A DNA stretch of 64,000 nt from Polynucleobacter sp. Adler-ghost (GCF_018688495.1 NZ_CP061320.1:1894586-1958585); one strand, 5' to 3'; shown: positions 10,530-20,743, counted from the first letter of the stretch. Notes: generated by a model from the letters alone, not told the origin. Numbers and translations: made by a program.

Positions 10530-10916
10530 TTATGCAGAGAAAGAAGATCCGCAGCCACAAGTAGTTTGGGCGTTCGGATTTTTAATCACAAACTGTGATC
10601 CATTGATATCTTCTTTGTAATCAATCTCAGCACCAACTAAATATTGGAAGCTCATTGAATCAACCAGTAAGGTCACGCCATTCTTCTCAAATAGGGTGTC
10701 ATCTTCGTTCACGGCATCATCAAATGTGAAGCCATATTGAAATCCTGAGCAACCGCCACCTTGAACAAACACGCGCAACTTCAATTCTGGATTACCTTCT
10801 TCAGCAATCAAGTCAGCCACTTTTGCAGCGGCGCTATCCGTAAACACCAATGGAGTTGGTGGCTCGGCGAAGTCTTGTGCTGGTTGCGTAGTTTCTTGCG
10901 TAGCTAATTGGGTCAT
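10530..10916 (-). CDS. erpA: A-type Fe-S carrier, iron-sulfur insertion protein ErpA
   Basis: A 128-residue A-type carrier that delivers Fe-S clusters to apoproteins, for example in isoprenoid synthesis. The three ligand cysteines are in [11 protein letters not shown] and TTCGCGSSF. There is a roughly 20-residue N-terminal extension rich in Gln and Thr before the conserved domain begins ([13 protein letters not shown]). Separation from IscA is by family resemblance and isolated position (no isc operon here), so the symbol is fairly rather than fully sure. argC lies 83 bp upstream on the same strand. Confidence 0.92.
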   Translation of the reverse strand: MTQLATQETTQPAQDFAEPPTPLVFTDSAAAKVADLIAEEGNPELKLRVFVQGGGCSGFQYGFTFDDAVNEDDTLFEKNGVTLLVDSMSFQYLVGAEIDYKEDINGSQFVIKNPNAQTTCGCGSSFSA

Positions 10917-10999
10917 GATTTACTCCTAATTCAAAAGGCGATGGTTTATTTTAGGCTTTTAATTCCAAGTGTGCTGAAGGGTCTTTCCAATTGATCCTA

Positions 11000-12058
11000 T
11001 TATGGTGAAACCGCAATCTGTGTCAATCCAGTGGTCTCAGGCAAGCCAAACATCAGGTTCATACACTGAACCCCTTGGCCTGAAGCACCCTTCACTAGGT
11101 TATCCTCAACCACCAAAATCACTAAAGTATCGCCATCACCAGGGCGGTGAATAGCAATCCGCAAACCATTACTACCCCTCACTGAGCGTGTTTCTGGATG
11201 ACTACCCGCCGGCATCACATCGACAAAAGGCTCGCTTTTATAGAAATCTTCATAGAGCTTTTGGAAATCCACCTTCATTCCAGCCTCAGTCAAACGCACA
11301 TACAAGGTTGAATGAATGCCCCTAATCATAGGCGTTAAGTGCGGTACAAAGATCAGACCTATCTGATCATGGCCAGCGATGGCCTTCAAGCCTTGGACAA
11401 TTTCTGGAAGATGGCGATGACCTTTAACAGCATAAGCTTTGAAGTTATCACCAGATTCTGATAATAAAGTCCCAATTTCTGCCTTGCGTCCAGCACCTGA
11501 AGTGCCTGACTTAGAGTCAGAAATAATATGCGTGCCATCAATGAGCTGTTTGCCACCAGTAGACTTTGGTGAAAGTAATGGGGCAAGCCCAAGCTGAACA
11601 GAAGTGGGATAGCAACCAGCCAATCCGACGACGCGGGCTTTTTTAATTTCTTCACGATTAATTTCTGCCAAGCCATAAACTGCCTCAGCCAAAATTTCTG
11701 GGCAGCCATGTTCCATGCCATACCACTTAGCAAATTCTTTGACATCTTTTAAACGGAAGTCGGCAGCCAAATCCAAAATCTTCACATTGTTAGCAAGCAA
11801 TTCTTTTGCCTGTGCCATTGCTACGCCATGTGGCGTTGCAAAGAACACAACATCGCACTCAGTTAATTTGGCTTCATCCGGTGTGGTGAACTTGAGATCA
11901 ATGCGACCACGTAAAGATGGAAACATCTCGGCTACTGGCGTGCCAGCTTCAGTGCGAGAGGTAATGGCCTGAATCCTCACTTCGGGGTGCTGCGCCAATA
12001 AGCGCAGTAATTCCACTCCTGTATATCCAGTGCCACCTACAATGCCAACTTTAATCAT
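11000..12058 (-). CDS. argC: N-acetyl-gamma-glutamyl-phosphate reductase
   Basis: The third step of arginine synthesis, NADPH-dependent reduction of N-acetylglutamyl phosphate. It has 352 residues. The Rossmann motif is [18 protein letters not shown], and the catalytic Cys is in [11 protein letters not shown]. Other landmarks are DLAADFRL and the C-terminal [13 protein letters not shown] use ATG 12058 (MIKVGIVGG), because GGAG sits 6 bases before it; an in-frame start four codons upstream lacks this. It follows rplM-rpsI on the same strand, but a terminator-like hairpin separates them, so it probably has its own promoter. Confidence 0.96.
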   Translation of the reverse strand: MIKVGIVGGTGYTGVELLRLLAQHPEVRIQAITSRTEAGTPVAEMFPSLRGRIDLKFTTPDEAKLTECDVVFFATPHGVAMAQAKELLANNVKILDLAADFRLKDVKEFAKWYGMEHGCPEILAEAVYGLAEINREEIKKARVVGLAGCYPTSVQLGLAPLLSPKSTGGKQLIDGTHIISDSKSGTSGAGRKAEIGTLLSESGDNFKAYAVKGHRHLPEIVQGLKAIAGHDQIGLIFVPHLTPMIRGIHSTLYVRLTEAGMKVDFQKLYEDFYKSEPFVDVMPAGSHPETRSVRGSNGLRIAIHRPGDGDTLVILVVEDNLVKGASGQGVQCMNLMFGLPETTGLTQIAVSP

Positions 12059-12116
12059 GCCATTCTCCAAAATACCGACAGATGAATTTTATCTCTCTAA
12101 TGCCTAGATTGTAGAA

Positions 12117-12144
12117 ACAAAAAGGGCCGCTTGCGCGACCCTTT
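12117..12144 (-). terminator. Rho-independent terminator of rplM-rpsI
   Basis: Read on the minus strand, AAAGGG-T-CGC pairs with GCG-G-CCCTTT around a GCAA tetraloop, with one U-G wobble. It is followed by TTTTTG and a further TTT. It lies 27 bp after the rpsI stop and before argC, so it should end the ribosomal protein transcript. Confidence 0.75.
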
Positions 12145-12170
12145 CGATAAAACTGAAGCGACTGAAAGAA

Positions 12171-12572
12171 TTAGCGCTTGCTGAACTGCTTACGACGACG
12201 CGCGCCATGCAGACCAACTTTTTTACGCTCAACTTCACGAGCATCACGAGTCACCAAGCCTGCTTTAGACAGAGTTGGCTTCAAAGCGTTGTCGTAGTCG
12301 ATCAATGCACGAGTAACGCCATGACGAACTGCACCAGCTTGGCCAGTTTCACCACCACCGCTAACGTTTACTTTGATATCAAAGGTTGTTAGGTGAGCTG
12401 TGAGAGCCAAAGGCTGACGAGCGATCATGCGTGATGTTTCGCGCGCAAAGTAAGCATCGATAGGTTTACCGTTAACAGTAATCTCACCTTTGCCAGATTT
12501 AATGAATACACGTGCTACAGAGCTCTTGCGACGACCTGTACCGTAATTCCAATTTCCGTAATTAATAGCCAT
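12171..12572 (-). CDS. rpsI: 30S ribosomal protein S9
   Basis: A 133-residue small-subunit protein whose C-terminal tail reaches the P-site tRNA. The N-terminal signature is [17 protein letters not shown], and the conserved C-terminus is [16 protein letters not shown], ending in the expected Lys-Arg. It begins 9 bp after rplM, the universal L13-S9 operon. It carries about six extra residues (MAINYGN) before the usual N-terminus. Confidence 0.98.
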   Translation of the reverse strand: MAINYGNWNYGTGRRKSSVARVFIKSGKGEITVNGKPIDAYFARETSRMIARQPLALTAHLTTFDIKVNVSGGGETGQAGAVRHGVTRALIDYDNALKPTLSKAGLVTRDAREVERKKVGLHGARRRKQFSKR

Positions 12573-12581
12573 TTGGTTTCC

Positions 12582-13010
12582 TTAAATCTCTAACGCTTTT
12601 GGCTGTTGAGCCGCATGCGGATGACTGGCGTCGCCATAGACTTTTAATTTCTTAATCATGGCATAACCTAGTGGGCCTTTTGGCAACATACCCTTCACAG
12701 CCTTCTCTAATGCGCGACCTGGGAAACGATCTTGCATCTTGTCGAAGTTAGTAGAGCTAATACCACCTGGGTATCCGCTGTGACGGTAATAAATTTTGTT
12801 CAAGCCTTTTGTGCCTGTAACACGTAGCTTAGAAGAGTTGATGACAACAATGAAGTCGCCAGTATCAACGTGTGGGGTGTATTCAGGCTTGTGCTTGCCG
12901 CGTAGACGGAGTGCCACTTCACTGGCGACACGACCGAGGACTTTGTCCGTAGCGTCAATCACGAACCATTCATGCACTACCTCATGGGATTTTGCAGAAA
13001 AAGTTTTCAT
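12582..13010 (-). CDS. rplM: 50S ribosomal protein L13
   Basis: A 142-residue early-assembly protein of the large subunit. It is full length, with [16 protein letters not shown] near the N-terminus, the central RHSGYPGG and the C-terminal [18 protein letters not shown]. It is the first gene of the rplM-rpsI operon. The leader upstream (13011-13170) holds two hairpins that share one strand and so exclude each other, and a terminator lies beyond them; both are listed separately. In E. coli L13 represses its own operon, so leader structure is worth attention. Confidence 0.98.
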   Translation of the reverse strand: MKTFSAKSHEVVHEWFVIDATDKVLGRVASEVALRLRGKHKPEYTPHVDTGDFIVVINSSKLRVTGTKGLNKIYYRHSGYPGGISSTNFDKMQDRFPGRALEKAVKGMLPKGPLGYAMIKKLKVYGDASHPHAAQQPKALEI

Positions 13011-13098
13011 GATTTCTCAAATTGTTATAGTCAAAAAATTACTCCAATCAAACTACGTCCACCTTGGCCCTGCTTATGTTTGCAAGCTCGCAGATTCT

Positions 13099-13143
13099 GT
13101 AATTCACTTGGTAAAACAATTACCGCTGACTGGTTCGGTAATT
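13099..13143 (-). repeat. Mutually exclusive inverted repeats in the rplM leader
   Basis: AATTACCG at 13118-13125 is perfectly complementary to CGGTAATT at 13136-13143 (8 bp, 10-base spacer). The central AATTAC at 13118-13123 can instead pair with GTAATT at 13099-13104 (6 bp, 13-base spacer). GTAATTCA occurs as a direct repeat at 13099-13106 and 13138-13145. In the minus-strand transcript the two stems exclude each other. A regulatory role in rplM expression is inference only. Confidence 0.35.
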
Positions 13144-13167
13144 CAGTAAAGCCTTGAATTGTAACCC

Positions 13168-13194
13168 AAAAAAAACCCAGGAACGAGTCCTGGG
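13168..13194 (-). terminator. Strong rho-independent terminator
   Basis: On the minus strand CCCAGGA pairs perfectly with TCCTGGG around a CTCGT loop, followed by eight T residues (A8 on the plus strand, 13168-13175). No protein gene lies upstream of it on the minus strand, because the next gene in that direction, 13427-13852, is on the plus strand. It therefore ends a non-coding transcript or attenuates the rplM leader. Confidence 0.85.
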
Positions 13195-13269
13195 CTGGAA
13201 TCCACCTATGTTTAAGTGGAGGAGACACTGGGAGGTAAATCAATCTCTTATATAAGACTGGCTACCAAT
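13168..13269 (-). ncRNA. Candidate small RNA (or attenuated rplM leader RNA)
   Basis: A transcript of about 100 bases is predicted from a sigma-70-like promoter to a strong terminator. It contains two C-rich boxes, ACCTCCC (13236-13230) and CTCCTCCAC (13224-13216), which resemble anti-Shine-Dalgarno seed sequences. A 7-bp hairpin with an AACA loop (13202-13219, one U-G pair) follows, then the terminator stem. There is no open reading frame of note inside. The alternative is a premature-termination leader of rplM-rpsI, 157 bp downstream. I do not recognise a named family. Confidence 0.5.
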
Positions 13270-13275
13270 GTGGTT

Positions 13276-13304
13276 ATTGTATCGAGAAATATGGTGCAAC
13301 GCAA
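13276..13304 (-). promoter_or_regulatory. Sigma-70-like promoter for the candidate small RNA
   Basis: On the minus strand, TTGCGT (13304-13299) and TACAAT (13281-13276) are separated by exactly 17 bp. Each hexamer matches the consensus at four or five of six positions. The start would fall near 13269, about 100 bases before the terminator at 13168. Confidence 0.6.
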
Positions 13305-13426
13305 GAATATTGACCAAAATCAATTTTCTGCTGCTTTTTGGCAAAAAACAGCTAGCCACTACAAGCGGTAATTATTGGTAAACTATTGATAATATTGATT
13401 AATTTTTTAAATTAGGGGTCGCTAAC

Positions 13427-13852
13427 ATGGAATGTCAAGTAAGTTGGTTGGGTAATGGCGGCATGGCGTTTTCGGCAAAAACAGGTAGTGGCCACCAACT
13501 CACCATGGATGGACCACCTGAAGCTGGCGGCAAAAATAGTGCCCCAAGGCCTATGGAGCTGATTTTGGTAGGAACTGGCGGCTGCGCTGCCTTTGATGTG
13601 GTTTTAATCCTACAAAAGGCGCGCCAAGAGATTAGTACTTGCGATGTCCAGCTGGCAGCCGAGCGGGCAGAGACTGAGCCCAAAGTATTTACCAAAATTA
13701 ATCTGCATTTCACAGTTAAGGGTAAAAACCTCGATTCATCTAAGGTTGAGCGGGCAGTAAAGCTTTCTCATGACAAGTATTGCTCCGCGACAACCATGCT
13801 CGCTAAAACGGCAGAAATTACTTATTCCATCGACGTCCTGAATGACGAATAA
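13427..13852 (+). CDS. OsmC/Ohr-family protein
   Basis: A 141-residue protein of the OsmC/YhfA type, many of which are cysteine-based peroxidases. The two family cysteines are present, in GTGGCAAFDVV and in KYCSATTMLA. The PPEAGGKNSAPRPMELIL segment is characteristic. AGGGG sits 8 bases before the ATG. It stands alone, in an AT-rich neighbourhood, between the candidate small RNA (opposite strand) and rnpB (opposite strand). Which subgroup (OsmC, Ohr or YhfA-like) cannot be settled by eye. Confidence 0.87.
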   Translation: MECQVSWLGNGGMAFSAKTGSGHQLTMDGPPEAGGKNSAPRPMELILVGTGGCAAFDVVLILQKARQEISTCDVQLAAERAETEPKVFTKINLHFTVKGKNLDSSKVERAVKLSHDKYCSATTMLAKTAEITYSIDVLNDE

Positions 13853-13864
13853 GTGTTGAGAAAG

Positions 13865-14173
13865 TGCAGAGTCAATCGATAAGCCGGATTCTGTCGCCCA
13901 GATTTACATCTAGGGGCAATCATTCCTCTAGGCCGGCAGTTACCTGACGGCTCAAGCTCCCTACCCGCAGACTCAGCGGGACGCCTCATCGCCTGCTTAC
14001 TTGGGATTGCTCCAGGTGGAGGTTACCGCGTTTCACCGTAACCAAATACGCTCGTCTCTGTGGCCCTATTCCTCACGTCACCGTGGATGGCCGTTAGCCA
14101 TCACCCTTCCCTATGGAGTCCGGACTTTCCTCCCCCTCAATAAAGAGGCGGCGATTGCCCAATTGACTCTGCG
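13865..14173 (-). ncRNA. rnpB: RNase P RNA, class A
   Basis: The catalytic RNA that matures tRNA 5' ends. On the minus strand the 5' half holds the hallmark GAGGAAAGTCCGGACT, and the 3' end holds ACAGAATCCGGCTTATC, the two universally conserved blocks. The termini pair as helix P1: GCAGAGTCAAT (14172-14162) with ATTGACTCTGC (13876-13866). The length of about 309 bases fits a slightly compact class A RNA. It fills most of the 384-bp interval between the OsmC gene and pyrC. I could not pick a convincing promoter. Confidence 0.95.
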
Positions 14174-14236
14174 CCTGCAGTCTAACGCAGTCGCAGAAAT
14201 TTATCCTAAAAATGAATAGAAAAAGTCTTAACTGGC

Positions 14237-15295
14237 TTAAGCCAAGGTCCAAGCAATAGTTTCACCTGCACGAAGCGGCACAATCGTGTCACCACCCAAA
14301 GGAAGCTCTGCAGGAATATTTTGCGCCTGCTTCACTAAAGTTACTTTCTGAGTATTGCGTGGCAATAAATAAAAATCTGGGCCAAAGAAACTAGCGAAGC
14401 CCTCAAGTTTGTCCAACCTGCCAACACTCTCAAATGCCTCAGCATACAAACCTAAGGCATTGAAAGCGCTGTAACAGCCAGCACAACCGCAAGCAGCCTC
14501 TTTAGCGCCCTTGGCGTGGGGCGCACTATCTGTACCCAAGAAAAATCTAGGGCTGCCACTTGTTGCTGCCTCTAGCAAGGCAATACGGTGCTCTTCACGT
14601 TTAAGTACTGGCAAGCAGTAGTTATGTGGACGAATACCACCAGCAAAAATCGCATTGCGATTCATTAATAAATGTTGCGGAGTAATCGTGGCAGCGATAT
14701 TGTTTTTTCCAGCAGTTTGCGCATCACGCACGTAGTGCGCAGCTTGTTTAGTAGTAATGTGTTCAAACACAATCTTGAGCTCAGGAAAATCTTTACGCAA
14801 AGGTTCGAGTACTTGATCAATGAACACCGCCTCACGATCAAAGATGTCAATATGCGCACTAGTCACTTCACCATGCACTAACAAGGGCATACCGACAGCC
14901 TGCATTGCTTCAAGTGCAGCATAACATCGCTTGATATCACTCACACCTGCATCACTGTTAGTTGTCGCTCCTGCAGGGTAAAGCTTAAATCCAGCAATTC
15001 CAGCATCCTTTGCTTTACGCACTTCATCAGCAGTAGTGTTGTCCGTGAGATACAAGGTCATTAATGGTGTGAAGCTAGTCACGCCTAAGGATTGAAGGTT
15101 AGCTTCAATGCGACCACGATACGCATTTGCCAACTCAACCGTAGTCACTGGAGGTTTCAAATTTGGCATGATGATGGCACGGGCAAATTGGCGTGCGGTA
15201 TCCGCCAATACATCTCGCATCACTTCACCATCACGAATATGCAAATGCCAGTCATCTGGCTGAATCAGTTGAATTTGTATTGGGCTATTGGACAT
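14237..15295 (-). CDS. pyrC: Dihydroorotase (class II, PyrC type)
   Basis: Catalyses cyclisation of N-carbamoylaspartate to dihydroorotate in pyrimidine synthesis. It has 352 residues, matching the E. coli homodimeric type. Zinc-binding features are [12 protein letters not shown] at the N-terminus, the lysine to be carboxylated in [30 protein letters not shown] and the catalytic Asp in [14 protein letters not shown]. Two bases separate it from the glycerate kinase stop upstream, so both are on one transcript. Confidence 0.96.
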   Translation of the reverse strand: MSNSPIQIQLIQPDDWHLHIRDGEVMRDVLADTARQFARAIIMPNLKPPVTTVELANAYRGRIEANLQSLGVTSFTPLMTLYLTDNTTADEVRKAKDAGIAGFKLYPAGATTNSDAGVSDIKRCYAALEAMQAVGMPLLVHGEVTSAHIDIFDREAVFIDQVLEPLRKDFPELKIVFEHITTKQAAHYVRDAQTAGKNNIAATITPQHLLMNRNAIFAGGIRPHNYCLPVLKREEHRIALLEAATSGSPRFFLGTDSAPHAKGAKEAACGCAGCYSAFNALGLYAEAFESVGRLDKLEGFASFFGPDFYLLPRNTQKVTLVKQAQNIPAELPLGGDTIVPLRAGETIAWTLA

Positions 15296-15297
15296 AA

Positions 15298-16620
15298 TTA
15301 TTTATCTAGCAAGATGATGCGGAAATCATTCACGTTTGTCAGTGTGGGGCCAGTTTCCACCAAAGCATCTAATTGCGCAAAAAAACCATAGCAATCGTGC
15401 TGATCTAGATACTGTGCAGGGATCAAGCCTTGTTTATTAGCGGTCTGGCGGATCTCAGGGGTAAACCATGCACCGGCATTCTTTTCACTACCATCGATAC
15501 CATCGGTATCTGCAGCCAAAGCAGAGACATTCGCAAGATCGCTTGTTGCGGCGAAGAATGAAAGTAGGTATTCACTACAGCGACCACCGCGGCCTTTAAT
15601 TCCATTGGGGATAGTTACTGTGCACTCACCACCCGAAATGAGCGCGATTGGCTTATCAGCCTTCATCATTAAGTGTTGATGCACCAAAGAGGCTTGCTCT
15701 ATCCCTACAGTTTGCGCCTCGCCCGTAATGGTGTCGCCCAAAATCACTGGCTCATAACCTTGTGTGCGAACGTAGTCTGCTGCAGCCTCAAGACTCTTAT
15801 AGGCCGTAGCAATTACATGATTACTTACCGTCGCATTTTGTAGATCTGCTTCTTTTAGGGTCTCTGGAACTTCCCCAGCAACACCACGCTGCAAATGGGA
15901 TGAAACAGACTCTGGAATAGAGTTAGAACTTAAGTGATATTTAGCCAAAATATCCAATGCATCTTGGTAGGTCGAATAATCTGGCGCGCAAGGGCCACTG
16001 GCAATGTCTGCAGGAGAATCTCCAGTCACATCGGAAATCAGCAACGCTTCCACTCGAGCACCACGTGCAATAGCCAGTCTTGCCAAATTACCACCCTGAA
16101 TCGCTGACAAATGTTTACGAACGACATTCATCTCTTCAATTGGCGCACCAGAGCGTAATAGCGCTTCGGTAGTCTTGCGCATATCTTCGATACTGATGCC
16201 AGCTTGAGGCAAAGTGAGCAAGCTTGAACCGCCGCCGGAAATTAAGGCAATTAAAACATCGCCAGCTTGTAATTCACCAACCAAGCGATAGATTTCTTTA
16301 GCGCCGTCCATACCCGCTTGATCGGGTACGGGATGACCTGCTTCAATAATTTGGATATGACTAGTAGGGGAGTTGTGTCCATAGCGGGTCAATACCACCC
16401 CCTCAATAGTGGCATTAGGCCAACAGCTCTGAGCATGTAATTCTAGTGCGCTTGCCATTGACGCACTGGCTTTGCCTGCGCCCACCACTAAACATCTTCC
16501 CTTGGGCTCAAAGCCTTGAGGAAAGATCTTGCCGAGGTATTCAGGAACGATTTTGTTTGGGTCAGCAACTGCTAAAGCTGCGGCAAAGGCATTTTTGAGA
16601 ATAGTTTCTTGCTGGCTCAT
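15298..16620 (-). CDS. Glycerate 2-kinase (GckA/TtuD, MOFRL family)
   Basis: A 440-residue enzyme of the DUF4147/MOFRL family, which phosphorylates D-glycerate at the 2-position; some members were first named hydroxypyruvate reductase. Conserved segments are [56 protein letters not shown] and the C-terminal MOFRL block with [11 protein letters not shown]. It lies between the ABC exporter (9 bp upstream) and pyrC (2 bp downstream), an arrangement that says little about its substrate. Annotations as TtuD are common for this family. Confidence 0.88.
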   Translation of the reverse strand: MSQQETILKNAFAAALAVADPNKIVPEYLGKIFPQGFEPKGRCLVVGAGKASASMASALELHAQSCWPNATIEGVVLTRYGHNSPTSHIQIIEAGHPVPDQAGMDGAKEIYRLVGELQAGDVLIALISGGGSSLLTLPQAGISIEDMRKTTEALLRSGAPIEEMNVVRKHLSAIQGGNLARLAIARGARVEALLISDVTGDSPADIASGPCAPDYSTYQDALDILAKYHLSSNSIPESVSSHLQRGVAGEVPETLKEADLQNATVSNHVIATAYKSLEAAADYVRTQGYEPVILGDTITGEAQTVGIEQASLVHQHLMMKADKPIALISGGECTVTIPNGIKGRGGRCSEYLLSFFAATSDLANVSALAADTDGIDGSEKNAGAWFTPEIRQTANKQGLIPAQYLDQHDCYGFFAQLDALVETGPTLTNVNDFRIILLDK

Positions 16621-16629
16621 GTAGGCATT

Positions 16630-18456
16630 CTAATCAAGAACAATGCGCTCTTGCATTTGCCACATTTCAGCATATCGGCCATCAGCAGACAATAGCTCTA
16701 CGTGCGTTCCACGCTCCACTATCTGGCCATGTTCCATTACCAAAATTTGGTCAGCATGAATAATGGTAGAAAGCCTATGGGCAATAATTAAAGTCGTACG
16801 GTTTTTAGCCAAGCCAAGGAGCTCCTCCTGAAACGCCCGCTCAGTTTTAGAGTCCAGCGCCGATGTTGCCTCATCAAAAATTAACATGGCTGGCTTTTTG
16901 AGTAAGGTGCGCGCAATCGCAACACGCTGCTTCTCGCCGCCAGATAATTTCAAACCACGCTCGCCTACTTGGGTATCGTAGCCATCTGGGAGATGCTTAA
17001 TGAAACGATCAATCTGCGCTGCCCTGGCAGCCTCATGAACCTCTTCAATCGAAGCGCTGGGATTGCCATAAGCAATGTTGTATCCAATGGTGTCATTAAA
17101 CAAAACGGTGTCTTGAGGAACGATGCCAATCGCTTTGCGTAAGCTCGATTGAGTGACATCCACAATGTTTTGCTCATCAATGAGAATTTTGCCGGACTGA
17201 ACATCATAAAAACGAAATAGTAAGCGGGCTAAGGTACTCTTACCAGCACCGCTTTGGCCTACGACAGCAGTAATAGTTCCCGCTGGAATATTAAAGCTAA
17301 CATCCTTCAGAATCTCACGTTTAGCCTCGTAATGAAAAGAGACATTCTCAAAACGAACATCCGGGCCGCGACCTTGATTACTGATGTGTAAAGGCTGAGC
17401 ATTAGGCACATCCGCAATCTCCTTCTCTGTATTGAGAAGTGAAAACATACGATCCATGTCTGTCAGCGCCTGCTTAATCTCACGATAGATCACGCCTAAG
17501 AAATTTAGTGGGATATACAACTGAATCATCAAGGTATTAACCAATACCAAATCCCCCAAGGTCATAGATCCATCAATCACACCCTGAGTTGCTCGCCACA
17601 AAATTAAGACTAATCCAACGGCAATAATTGCTTGCTGCCCAAGATTGAGTACGGCTAAAGATTTTTGAGACTTCACTGCAGCTGTTTGGTAGCGGATCAG
17701 ATTTTGATCGTAACGACTAGCCTCAAAGGCTTCATTACCAAAGTACTTCACCGTCTCAAAATTCAATAATGAATCAATTGCCTTCTGATTCGCCTTGGAA
17801 TCCATGTCATTCATAGTGCGGCGGAAATGCGTTCGCCATTCTGTCACCACTACCGTAAAGACAATATAGAGTACCAAAGCAACTAAGGTAATAATGGCAA
17901 ACCACATATCGTATGCGTAAGCCAGGTAGCCAAGCACCAAGCAGAACTCAATCAGGGTTGGTAGGATGCTATATAAGGAATAAGAAATCAGCGACTGAAT
18001 ACCGCGAGTACCACGCTCAATATCTCGACTGACTCCCCCAGTTTGACGAGCCAGATGAAAGCTGAGGGCCAAAGAGTGTAAATGCTCGAAAACCTGCAAA
18101 GCCACTTTACGCACTGCATTTTGAGTAACGCGAGCAAAGAGGGATTCGCGTAACTCAGTAAATAATGAGGCAGATATTCTTAATAGGCCATAGGCCAATA
18201 TCAATCCGGCTGGTACTACTAATAAAACTTGAGGAGAGTCCGCTTTGATATTGAGCTCATCAATCAATTGCTTCATCAAAATCGGAATGCCAAGATTGGT
18301 AACCTTAGCAGCAACCAAGCATGTCAGAGCGATCGCTACCCTAAACTTGTATTCCAATAGATAGGGAAGTAAGTCACGAATAACCTTCCAGTCACTACCC
18401 TGTGATGGCTTCGAACCTGTTGCTGAATGATGATGCCCTGATGAATGTCTCATCAC
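16630..18456 (-). CDS. Atm1/HMT1-type ABC exporter (fused permease-ATPase)
   Basis: A 608-residue half-transporter expected to act as a homodimer in the inner membrane. About six helices occupy residues 35-330. The ATPase has Walker A GQSGAGKSTLARLL, signature LSGGEKQRVAIAR, Walker B MLIFDEATSALD and switch His in IIAHRLSTI. The TNLGIPILMKQLID and LVNTLMIQLYIPLNFLG segments resemble the Atm1 group, which exports glutathione-linked sulfur or metal species. A short His-rich stretch (HSSGHHHSATG) near the N-terminus could bind metal. The substrate is inferred. nudB lies 6 bp upstream. Confidence 0.87.
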   Translation of the reverse strand: MMRHSSGHHHSATGSKPSQGSDWKVIRDLLPYLLEYKFRVAIALTCLVAAKVTNLGIPILMKQLIDELNIKADSPQVLLVVPAGLILAYGLLRISASLFTELRESLFARVTQNAVRKVALQVFEHLHSLALSFHLARQTGGVSRDIERGTRGIQSLISYSLYSILPTLIEFCLVLGYLAYAYDMWFAIITLVALVLYIVFTVVVTEWRTHFRRTMNDMDSKANQKAIDSLLNFETVKYFGNEAFEASRYDQNLIRYQTAAVKSQKSLAVLNLGQQAIIAVGLVLILWRATQGVIDGSMTLGDLVLVNTLMIQLYIPLNFLGVIYREIKQALTDMDRMFSLLNTEKEIADVPNAQPLHISNQGRGPDVRFENVSFHYEAKREILKDVSFNIPAGTITAVVGQSGAGKSTLARLLFRFYDVQSGKILIDEQNIVDVTQSSLRKAIGIVPQDTVLFNDTIGYNIAYGNPSASIEEVHEAARAAQIDRFIKHLPDGYDTQVGERGLKLSGGEKQRVAIARTLLKKPAMLIFDEATSALDSKTERAFQEELLGLAKNRTTLIIAHRLSTIIHADQILVMEHGQIVERGTHVELLSADGRYAEMWQMQERIVLD

Positions 18457-18462
18457 TCTATC

Positions 18463-18921
18463 TTAGTCAGTTACGCTCTGACGTGCAGAAAATAACTTGA
18501 GAATTGCCGCACCATTGCTGGGAGAAAAACATAGATTCACTGCTTCAGCGTGAGGCAGCCATTGATAAGCAACGTGCTCTCTTGGCGCCAATTTGACTGA
18601 GACCTCATCTGGAACCAGTAAGGAGAACCAATGCTCGGTATTTCTGGTCACTCCAGGGGCGTAGCGGTGACGCCATTGAGGATAAATCTCATACTCAATC
18701 TGATGATGCATATCCTGCAAGGAGTTCGCTGGCAGAGATTGCACATCAATTCCGGTCTCTTCAAAGACTTCGCGTGCGGCGGCAACACTAAGATCCTCAT
18801 CAAGGAAATCAACGCTACCGGTGACGGATTGCCAAAAATTGACTTTATCGGCCCGCTCGATTAGCAAGACCTCCCCATTTGATTTGTAAATAACAACTAA
18901 AACCGAAATGGGGATTTTCAA
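18463..18921 (-). CDS. nudB: Dihydroneopterin triphosphate diphosphatase
   Basis: A 152-residue Nudix hydrolase that removes pyrophosphate from dihydroneopterin triphosphate in folate synthesis. The Nudix box is GSVDFLDEDLSVAAAREVF followed by EETGI. It carries one more residue between Gly and the first Glu than the classic GX5E form. The FWQSVTGSVD segment before it is typical of NudB. It lies directly behind aspS (22 bp), the same neighbourhood as aspS-nudB in gammaproteobacteria, which supports the assignment. Confidence 0.88.
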   Translation of the reverse strand: MKIPISVLVVIYKSNGEVLLIERADKVNFWQSVTGSVDFLDEDLSVAAAREVFEETGIDVQSLPANSLQDMHHQIEYEIYPQWRHRYAPGVTRNTEHWFSLLVPDEVSVKLAPREHVAYQWLPHAEAVNLCFSPSNGAAILKLFSARQSVTD

Positions 18922-18943
18922 GGTGATTTAAATACTGTCTTAC

Positions 18944-20743
18944 TTAAGCGACAGGGGTAGCTTGGCGCAAACGAATATGAAGCTCTTTTAGCTGACGCTC
19001 ATCTACTGGGCTAGGAGCCTGAGTAAGTAAGCACTGTGCACGCTGTGTTTTCGGGAAGGCGATCACATCACGAATAGATTCAGCACCTGTCATCATCGTC
19101 ACAATACGGTCCAAACCAAATGCGATACCGCCGTGTGGAGGCGCACCATACTGCAAGGCATCTAATAAGAATCCAAACTTCGCTTGAGCCTCTTCAGCAC
19201 CAATCTTCAAGGCACGGAATACCTGGCTTTGCACTGCCTCTTGATGAATACGGACAGATCCACCACCAATCTCGCTACCGTTCAGAACCATGTCGTAGGC
19301 TTTAGCTAAGCACTTTCCTGGGCTGGACTCGAGATACTGCATATGCTCATCCTTAGGGCTAGTAAATGGATGGTGACATGCAACCCAACGGGCATTGTCT
19401 TCATCATATTCAAACATGGGGAAATCAACCACCCACAATGGTTTCCAACCTTCGGTAGATAGGCCATGCTCTTTACCCCAAGCAGAGTGACCAATCTTCA
19501 GACGCAAACCACCGATAGCATCATTCACTACTTTTTCTTTATCAGCACCGAAGAAAATAATATCGCCATCTTTGGCGCCAGTGCGCTTCAAGATGCCATC
19601 GATAGCAGCATCATGCAAGTTCTTAACAATTGGAGATTGCAAGCCATTACGACCTTCTGCAACGGAGTTTACTTTGATCCATGCCAAACCTTTGGCGCCA
19701 TAGATCGCTACAAATTGCGTGTAGTCGTCAATCTCACTACGACTAATCTCAGCACCGCCAGGTACGCACAAACCAACTACGCGTCCGCCCTCTTGATTTG
19801 CTGCACCAGAAAATACTTTGAAATCGACATCCTTCATTAAGTCAGTCAATTCAGTAAATTCAAAATTCACACGTAGATCTGGCTTATCTGAACCAAAGCG
19901 CGCCATACCTTCTGAGTAAGGCATGGTTGGGAATGGATTAGGCAACTCTACGTTCATGGTGATTTTGAAAATATGGCGAATCATGTTTTCAAATAACTCA
20001 CGGATTTCTAGCTCATCCAAGAAAGCGGTTTCACAATCGATCTGAGTAAATTCAGGCTGACGATCAGCACGCAAATCTTCGTCACGGAAGCACTTAGTAA
20101 TTTGGTAGTAACGATCAAAACCAGCCACCATCAACAACTGCTTAAATAACTGGGGAGACTGTGGCAAAGCAAAGAACTGACCATCATGCACCCTTGAAGG
20201 TACCAAATAGTCACGTGCACCTTCAGGAGTGCTCTTCGTTAACATCGGTGTTTCGATATCGATAAAACCTGCAGCATCGAGATAACGACGGCATTCCATA
20301 GCGACGTTATAACGTAAACGTAAATTCTTTTGCATTTGTGGACGACGCAAATCCAAAACACGGTGAGTTAAGCGAGTAGTCTCAGATAAGTTCTCGTCTT
20401 CCAATTGGAATGGAGGAGTAATGGACGCATTCAAAATAACTAGCTTGTGACAAAGCACTTCAATTTTGCCGCTAACTAAATCATTATTCTCAGTTCCGGC
20501 AGGACGCGCACGCACTAAACCTTTAATCTGAACACAAAATTCATTGCGAACCTGCTCAGCCAATGCAAACATCTCAGGGCGATCTGGATCGCAAACAACT
20601 TGCACAAAACCTTGATGATCACGCAGGTCAATAAAGATCACGCCACCATGGTCGCGGCGACGATTAACCCAACCAGAAAGGGTAATCTCTTGACCAATGA
20701 GTGATTCAGTTACCTGACCGCAGGTATGGCTTCGCATCGACAT
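18944..20743 (-). CDS. aspS: Aspartyl-tRNA synthetase
   Basis: A class II synthetase of 599 residues, the bacterial long form. The N-terminal OB fold reads tRNA ([22 protein letters not shown]). Motif 2 is [20 protein letters not shown], the bacterial GAD insertion lies mid-protein, and motif 3 is [16 protein letters not shown]. Whether it also charges tRNA-Asn cannot be read here. The 16-bp gap from the DUF502 gene and the 22-bp gap to nudB place it inside the long minus-strand run. Confidence 0.97.
   Translation of the reverse strand: MSMRSHTCGQVTESLIGQEITLSGWVNRRRDHGGVIFIDLRDHQGFVQVVCDPDRPEMFALAEQVRNEFCVQIKGLVRARPAGTENNDLVSGKIEVLCHKLVILNASITPPFQLEDENLSETTRLTHRVLDLRRPQMQKNLRLRYNVAMECRRYLDAAGFIDIETPMLTKSTPEGARDYLVPSRVHDGQFFALPQSPQLFKQLLMVAGFDRYYQITKCFRDEDLRADRQPEFTQIDCETAFLDELEIRELFENMIRHIFKITMNVELPNPFPTMPYSEGMARFGSDKPDLRVNFEFTELTDLMKDVDFKVFSGAANQEGGRVVGLCVPGGAEISRSEIDDYTQFVAIYGAKGLAWIKVNSVAEGRNGLQSPIVKNLHDAAIDGILKRTGAKDGDIIFFGADKEKVVNDAIGGLRLKIGHSAWGKEHGLSTEGWKPLWVVDFPMFEYDEDNARWVACHHPFTSPKDEHMQYLESSPGKCLAKAYDMVLNGSEIGGGSVRIHQEAVQSQVFRALKIGAEEAQAKFGFLLDALQYGAPPHGGIAFGLDRIVTMMTGAESIRDVIAFPKTQRAQCLLTQAPSPVDERQLKELHIRLRQATPVA

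Noticed and set aside
14001..14219. A 72-codon plus-strand frame in the pyrC-OsmC interval
   Set aside because: It is antisense to rnpB; the conserved bases are explained by RNase P RNA structure.
18780..18860. Extra residue in the Nudix box of NudB
   Set aside because: One more residue than the classic GX5E spacing, but the loop tolerates this and the rest of the box is intact; not treated as unusual.
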